64,000 nucleotides of DNA. Source: BQWY01 sp046351095 (GTDB lineage Bacteria; Nitrospirota; Nitrospiria; Nitrospirales; Nitrospiraceae). The stretch spans positions 992,001 to 1,056,000 of the forward strand of contig JAXLZC010000001.1 of the NCBI GenBank assembly GCA_046351095.1. Direction: 5' to 3'. The notes beneath the pieces are model-generated. The model was given only the letters and a program-made list of their open reading frames with translations, did no database searches and had not been told where the DNA came from. Below, in pieces: positions 60,427 through 64,000 of the stretch; positions within the stretch are counted from its first letter, which is position 1; every line of letters begins with the position of its first letter. The position numbers and the translations under genes were made by a program.

Positions 60427-61764
60427 ATGAGCACATCGACGAAGACTGTCGCCGTCATGGGTGCCGGACCAGCCGGTATGGCGGCCGCGTTGTTCATCGC
60501 GCGACAGGGTTACAAAGTCACGCTCCTCGACGAACGGCCGCGACTCGGTGGCGGACTCGTCGAACCGGACGCAGACGGCACCTTGCTGGATGCACTCCCG
60601 CCGGTTGTCTTCGGCCACCACCGCGCGACCCTCTCGCTTCTCAAGGACCTCGGCACGACGCGCCTTGCGCAACTGGCCCCGCCGAATGCGATTGAATTTC
60701 GTCGCCACGGACGCGAAGCACATCGCTTACGCTCACTCTGGCTGCCAGCCCCATTACACAGCGTCTTGGGATTGGCGGCATCGCGCGGCTTAACCGTCCG
60801 CGACCTCTGGCGCGCGTTGGTCTTTCTCCAACAAACCTGGGAAGAAAACCCGGCGCTCCCTGTCGACCTCGAAAGCCGACGGGCCGACCAATGGCTGACG
60901 GAAATTCGGCAGTCGGAAGACGCGCAGGTCAACGTCTGGGCGCCGCTCTCACGGTTTTTACTGAGCAGCGAATTGTCGGGCGTGTCCGCCTCGTTGCTCG
61001 TGGAAGTCCTGCGGAGAAGTTTTCTGACGTCGCGCGCCGATTCGCGTATCGGCATCGCCGACCGATCCTGGCAGGCCTTGCTGATCGATCCAATCGCGGC
61101 GCAGCTCGCGCAACACGATGTTACAATTCGCACCGGCGTCAGCTTCGACCACCTGACCGTGACACACCAACGCGCCTCGTCGTTACGACTCGGCGACCGG
61201 CAGAGCGTCAGCGCCGATTGGTTCGTCTCGGCGGTGCCGCCGCGGCGGCTGTCCGCCCTGTTACCGGACCATCTGGTGATGCGCTTCGCGACGTTTCATC
61301 AACTTAGCCGCCTCTCCGACGCGACCGGCGTCACCGTGCACCTCTGGTTCACGGCGCGCGTCGCGGCGCCTCGCCTGTTGCTGTTGGTCGGCCACACGTT
61401 CCACTGGTGTGTCGTGCGCCGCGGCGAGAAAGACCGCGTCGTCGTGACGCTCGTCGCGACGGGACGCGCGGACCTGATGCACCATCAGGAGCGAGCCTTA
61501 ATGGACTTTGCGCTCACCGACGTCCGCACCGCGCTCCCCGAACTGGCGGACGCACCCGTCCTACGCCATCATGTCATCAAACGGGAGCGGGCCTGCCTCG
61601 TCACACGCCCCGGTACGGCCGCGCACCGGCCGTTGACGCAATCGCCGATTCCCAATTTACTCGTCGCCGGCGGATGGACCGATACCGGCTTGCCCGACTC
61701 CATCGAAAGCGCCTTCGTCAGCGCGGAACGCTGCGCCGTCGCGATCACGCGACAGAAAGGATAG
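60427..61764 (+). CDS. hpnE: hydroxysqualene dehydroxylase HpnE
   Basis: A 445-residue FAD-dependent enzyme of the amine-oxidase/phytoene-desaturase family. FAD-binding motif at the N-terminus: VAVMGAGPAGMAAALFIARQGYKVTLLDERPRLGGGL. The C-terminal flavin motif is LLVAGGWTDTGLPDSIESAFVSAERCA. In the hopanoid pathway HpnE reduces hydroxysqualene to squalene. Position after hpnD supports this. Its stop is three bases before the aminotransferase start, so the run HAD-hpnD-hpnE-aminotransferase is probably one operon. Confidence 0.9.
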   Translation: MSTSTKTVAVMGAGPAGMAAALFIARQGYKVTLLDERPRLGGGLVEPDADGTLLDALPPVVFGHHRATLSLLKDLGTTRLAQLAPPNAIEFRRHGREAHRLRSLWLPAPLHSVLGLAASRGLTVRDLWRALVFLQQTWEENPALPVDLESRRADQWLTEIRQSEDAQVNVWAPLSRFLLSSELSGVSASLLVEVLRRSFLTSRADSRIGIADRSWQALLIDPIAAQLAQHDVTIRTGVSFDHLTVTHQRASSLRLGDRQSVSADWFVSAVPPRRLSALLPDHLVMRFATFHQLSRLSDATGVTVHLWFTARVAAPRLLLLVGHTFHWCVVRRGEKDRVVVTLVATGRADLMHHQERALMDFALTDVRTALPELADAPVLRHHVIKRERACLVTRPGTAAHRPLTQSPIPNLLVAGGWTDTGLPDSIESAFVSAERCAVAITRQKG

Positions 61765-61767
61765 GCC

Positions 61768-62925
61768 ATGGCTCGTTCGGAAAGTCTGCGACTCGCCGGC
61801 TTAGGCCACTCCGAAATTCGCGCGATGACGCAAGCCTGTGCGCGTGTACAGGGCATCAACCTTGCGCAAGGCGTCTGCGACACCGGCGTGCCCGAGCTCG
61901 TCGCCAAGGCGGTGCAGCCCGCCGTCGATCAAGGGTTCAACATCTACACACGGTTCGACGGCTTGCCGCAGATTCGCCAGGCCATCGCCCGAAAAACCGC
62001 CGCCTATAACGGCATGCAGGTGGATCCGGAATCGCAGATCGTCGTGTCGGCCGGCGCCACCGGCGCGTTCCACGCCGCCTGTTTGGCACTGTTGAATCCC
62101 GGCGACGAAATCATTTTGTTCGAGCCCTACTACGGGTACCACGTCCATGCCATCGCATCCGTCGATGCGCGTGTCGTCACGGTGCCGCTGTCCGTACCCG
62201 ATTGGGGCCTGGACCTCACGGCGCTGGAACGCGCCATCACGCCTCGCACAAAAGCGATTCTGGTCAACACACCCGGCAATCCATCGGGAAAAGTGTTTAC
62301 GACACAGGAGCTGGACGCCATCGGTGCACTGGCGACGGCGCACGACCTGTGGGTCATCACCGACGAAATCTACGAATATTTTCTGTACGACGTCCGCCCG
62401 CACGTCAGCCTCGCCGCGCGGCCCGGCATGGCGGAACGCACCATTACCATCGGTGGGTACTCGAAAACCTTCGCCATTACCGGCTGGCGGATCGGGCACG
62501 CAGTCGCTTCGCCGCGATGGGCGCAAGCGATCGGCGCCATGAACGACCTGCTGTACGTCTGCGCGCCGGCACCGCTGCAGCACGCCGTCAGTGTCGGGAT
62601 CGACCGATTGCCGACCTCGTTTTACGAAGGCCTGCGTGTGCAATATCAAACGAAGCGGGATCGGTTCTGTCGTGTGCTGCAGGAGATCGGCCTAACACCG
62701 ATCGTGCCGCAAGGGGCCTACTACGTACTGGCCGACGTCCGCAGCGTGCCCGGCCGAACGGGGAAGGAACGGGCGCTACATCTACTCGAAAAAACCGGCG
62801 TGGCAGGTGTCCCGGGCGAGGCGTTTTTCTCCGGCACCAGCGGCGCCGACTACCTGCGATTTTGTTATGCAAAGACGGACAAGGATCTCGACGCGGCTTG
62901 CGAACGGCTGGCACGGCTCCGTTGA
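61768..62925 (+). CDS. pyridoxal-phosphate aminotransferase (class I/II)
   Basis: A 385-residue fold-type I aminotransferase. The PLP Lys is in GGYSKTFAITGWRIGHAV; other landmarks are INLAQGVCDTGVPELV, VVSAGATGAFHAACLALLNPGDE, LVNTPGNPSGKVFT and ITDEIYEYFLYD. It resembles the aspartate/methionine-type (kynurenine-like) transaminases, but the substrate cannot be fixed. The start at 61768 lies three bases after hpnE, so it is in that operon. Its role with squalene synthesis is not obvious; shared transcription does not prove a shared pathway. Confidence 0.9.
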   Translation: MARSESLRLAGLGHSEIRAMTQACARVQGINLAQGVCDTGVPELVAKAVQPAVDQGFNIYTRFDGLPQIRQAIARKTAAYNGMQVDPESQIVVSAGATGAFHAACLALLNPGDEIILFEPYYGYHVHAIASVDARVVTVPLSVPDWGLDLTALERAITPRTKAILVNTPGNPSGKVFTTQELDAIGALATAHDLWVITDEIYEYFLYDVRPHVSLAARPGMAERTITIGGYSKTFAITGWRIGHAVASPRWAQAIGAMNDLLYVCAPAPLQHAVSVGIDRLPTSFYEGLRVQYQTKRDRFCRVLQEIGLTPIVPQGAYYVLADVRSVPGRTGKERALHLLEKTGVAGVPGEAFFSGTSGADYLRFCYAKTDKDLDAACERLARLR

Positions 62926-62985
62926 CAGGAATGTGGGCTGGACGAAGTACGAAGAAGCAACTCGTCTACGAAGAAAGAAACGTTC

Positions 62986-63648
62986 CTACGGAATGCGACG
63001 TAGATAACACTGGTCTTGGAGTGTGCCCTGCCCGTGCGGTTTCCCGATGACGATCCAGGCGTAGGGCGGCGCGGTCAACGCCGTCGACGCCCGCCCCTGT
63101 ACCACCACCACATCCGTGAGAAACCGTTCGCGTAAGTCGACCGGCCCATCGTCTGGCGGCAAGTGCGTCAGGCGGTAGGTGCCACCGGTCCGCTCGAACT
63201 TTTCCAACGTCGCATGCAGCGGCGAAAGATCCTGCCAGGTTGCGCGACTGAGCACGTCGCTGCGCCCCGCAAAAAAATACAGACTCTCGCTCGGCGTGCC
63301 CTTCATACAGAACCGCGAGCGCACCACCAACATCGGCATGCCGCCGGGCTGCCAGGCTGCCTCTGCCTGCTCAAATTTTGCGCAAGGCCCCGGTGGTGGC
63401 CCCTCGCCCGCAATGGTCGCACCCTTCCAGGCAACGGACGCGACGCCGGCCCCCTTAAAGCGCAGCGTCCCTTCGCGCAAGGCCGCCTCGTCTACGGATT
63501 CCGCAATCGGCTCGCACAACTCGTCGTTCGCCGAATAGACCACTTGCCAGGTATTGGACGACCGCGCATCTTCTGCCACCCAGAGCGGAGCGGAGACGAT
63601 CGCGCAGATCGTCAGCATCCGTCTTGTGATGGTGAGAAGCGTCGCCAT
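62986..63648 (-). CDS. exported protein of unknown function
   Basis: A 220-residue protein with a signal peptide (ITRRMLTICAIVSAPLWVAEDARS). The mature part is beta-rich with Cys residues (ELCEPIAESV, PCAKFEQ, RFCMKG, DQCYLRR) that could form disulfides. Other segments: LRFKGAGVASVAWKGATIAG and LYFFAGRSDVLSRATWQDL. No domain that I recognise. The start at 63648 gives a normal signal peptide; the frame is open upstream to 63732 but overlaps the next gene. It is convergent with the aminotransferase gene. Confidence 0.6.
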   Translation of the reverse strand: MATLLTITRRMLTICAIVSAPLWVAEDARSSNTWQVVYSANDELCEPIAESVDEAALREGTLRFKGAGVASVAWKGATIAGEGPPPGPCAKFEQAEAAWQPGGMPMLVVRSRFCMKGTPSESLYFFAGRSDVLSRATWQDLSPLHATLEKFERTGGTYRLTHLPPDDGPVDLRERFLTDVVVVQGRASTALTAPPYAWIVIGKPHGQGTLQDQCYLRRIP

Positions 63649-63676
63649 AGGAAACTGAACTGAATCGATTCGACGA

Positions 63677-64000
63677 TTATTCGAAGTAAAGCGGGCGCGG
63701 ACCTGTACGGACGCCCGCCGCAGCCGCAGCACGAACCGGACGATCGACCGGCGGCCGAAATTCGTCGGCGCGATTCACTAAGGCCATGATGATATGGTCT
63801 TCGATGCGCTCGTTGCACAAATCGACTTGCCGATGCAGGCTGAACATATCGACGACCATACCAAAGAGAAACAGGAGCCCAGCGACAAATCCCACCGCGC
63901 GTGTCGCCGTGATGTAGGGTTCTTCCAGCGCAAACGGCGCCCACAGATGTTGCACCGCCGCGGCCGCCGCCACGAGCACACAGAACAAATACAGCGCGCC
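63677..64000 (-). CDS. membrane protein of unknown function (partial, N-terminus off the right edge)
   Basis: The reverse frame from the stop at 63677 runs off the right edge of the window. Readable part: ALYLFCVLVAAAAAVQHLWAPF (membrane helix), ALEEPYITATRAVGFVAGLLFLFGMVVDMF (second helix), then a soluble tail (HRQVDLCNERIEDHIIMALVNRADEFRPPV, then PVRAAAAAGV...). A TTG at 63988 could be a start, but the hydrophobic run already in progress before it suggests that the gene continues outside. Function unknown. Confidence 0.5.
   Translation of the reverse strand, partial: GALYLFCVLVAAAAAVQHLWAPFALEEPYITATRAVGFVAGLLFLFGMVVDMFSLHRQVDLCNERIEDHIIMALVNRADEFRPPVDRPVRAAAAAGVRTGPRPLYFE

Overview
The window looks like a chromosomal segment of a Gram-negative, GC-rich (around 60%) bacterium of the Nitrospirota, most likely Nitrospira or a close relative. 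This assignment is an inference. It rests on the mix of LptD, TonB receptor and TolC (outer membrane), an HpnD/HpnE hopanoid-precursor pair, a class II B12-dependent ribonucleotide reductase, two tandem DUF507 genes, many two-component regulators and tight gene packing. No rRNA, tRNA, CRISPR array, prophage or intact insertion sequence was seen. The one clear mobile element is an intein inside the ribonucleotide reductase gene.

Layout. 1-8.5 kb: truncated prfC, a DUF488 gene, then a reverse-strand signalling cassette (TonB-dependent receptor, YfiR-like periplasmic protein, CHASE8-type hybrid histidine kinase) and a J-domain protein. 8.5-11.5 kb: trmL, a TPR protein and a small membrane protein. 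11.5-18.3 kb: a forward operon of single-domain response regulator, RND pump, membrane fusion protein and TolC-type channel, preceded by a near-perfect inverted repeat. 18.3-29.5 kb: a mostly reverse-strand housekeeping stretch (lipoprotein, cyclophilin, YCF48-like protein, tatC, ydcH-like, rimI, tsaB, DUF4292 lipoprotein, radA, Ig-like secreted protein, peroxiredoxin with a histone-like tail, TPR lipoprotein, two DUF507 genes, cyclophilin-fold protein). A heptad repeat cluster with a 21-bp period sits near 19.1 kb. 29.6-36.6 kb: forward genes for an exonuclease, a PP2C phosphatase, a SnoaL-like secreted protein, a secreted candidate copper monooxygenase of PHM type, a sigma-54 activator and a receiver/HD-GYP protein. 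36.6-49 kb: reverse-strand recN, trxA, lptD, folC, accD, a nickel/cobalt-type permease, molybdenum cofactor genes moaC, moaD-moaE (fused) and moaA, and a PiT phosphate transporter. 49-52.7 kb: a possibly frameshifted monooxygenase-family gene, a FolB-methyltransferase fusion, a PHP phosphoesterase and a membrane-anchored pseudokinase. 52.8-64 kb: an unknown protein and YjbQ (reverse), the intein-split NrdJ, an SH3-like anchored protein, a HAD phosphatase, hpnD, hpnE, an aminotransferase, and two reverse-strand envelope proteins, the last running off the right edge.

How the genes work together. Recognisable units are molybdopterin synthesis (moaC, moaDE, moaA), squalene synthesis (hpnD, hpnE), t6A/ribosome modification (tsaB, rimI) next to radA, efflux (REC-RND-MFP-OMF) and outer-membrane sensing (TonB receptor-YfiR-kinase). 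The observations most worth checking are the intein placed exactly at the catalytic cysteine of NrdJ, the PHM-like protein with all six copper-ligand positions apparently matched, the heptad/21-bp repeat cluster that contains a lipoprotein start codon, the MoaD-MoaE and FolB-methyltransferase fusions, and the T7 frameshift site at 49200. All functional statements come from reading motifs by eye; no database search was run.
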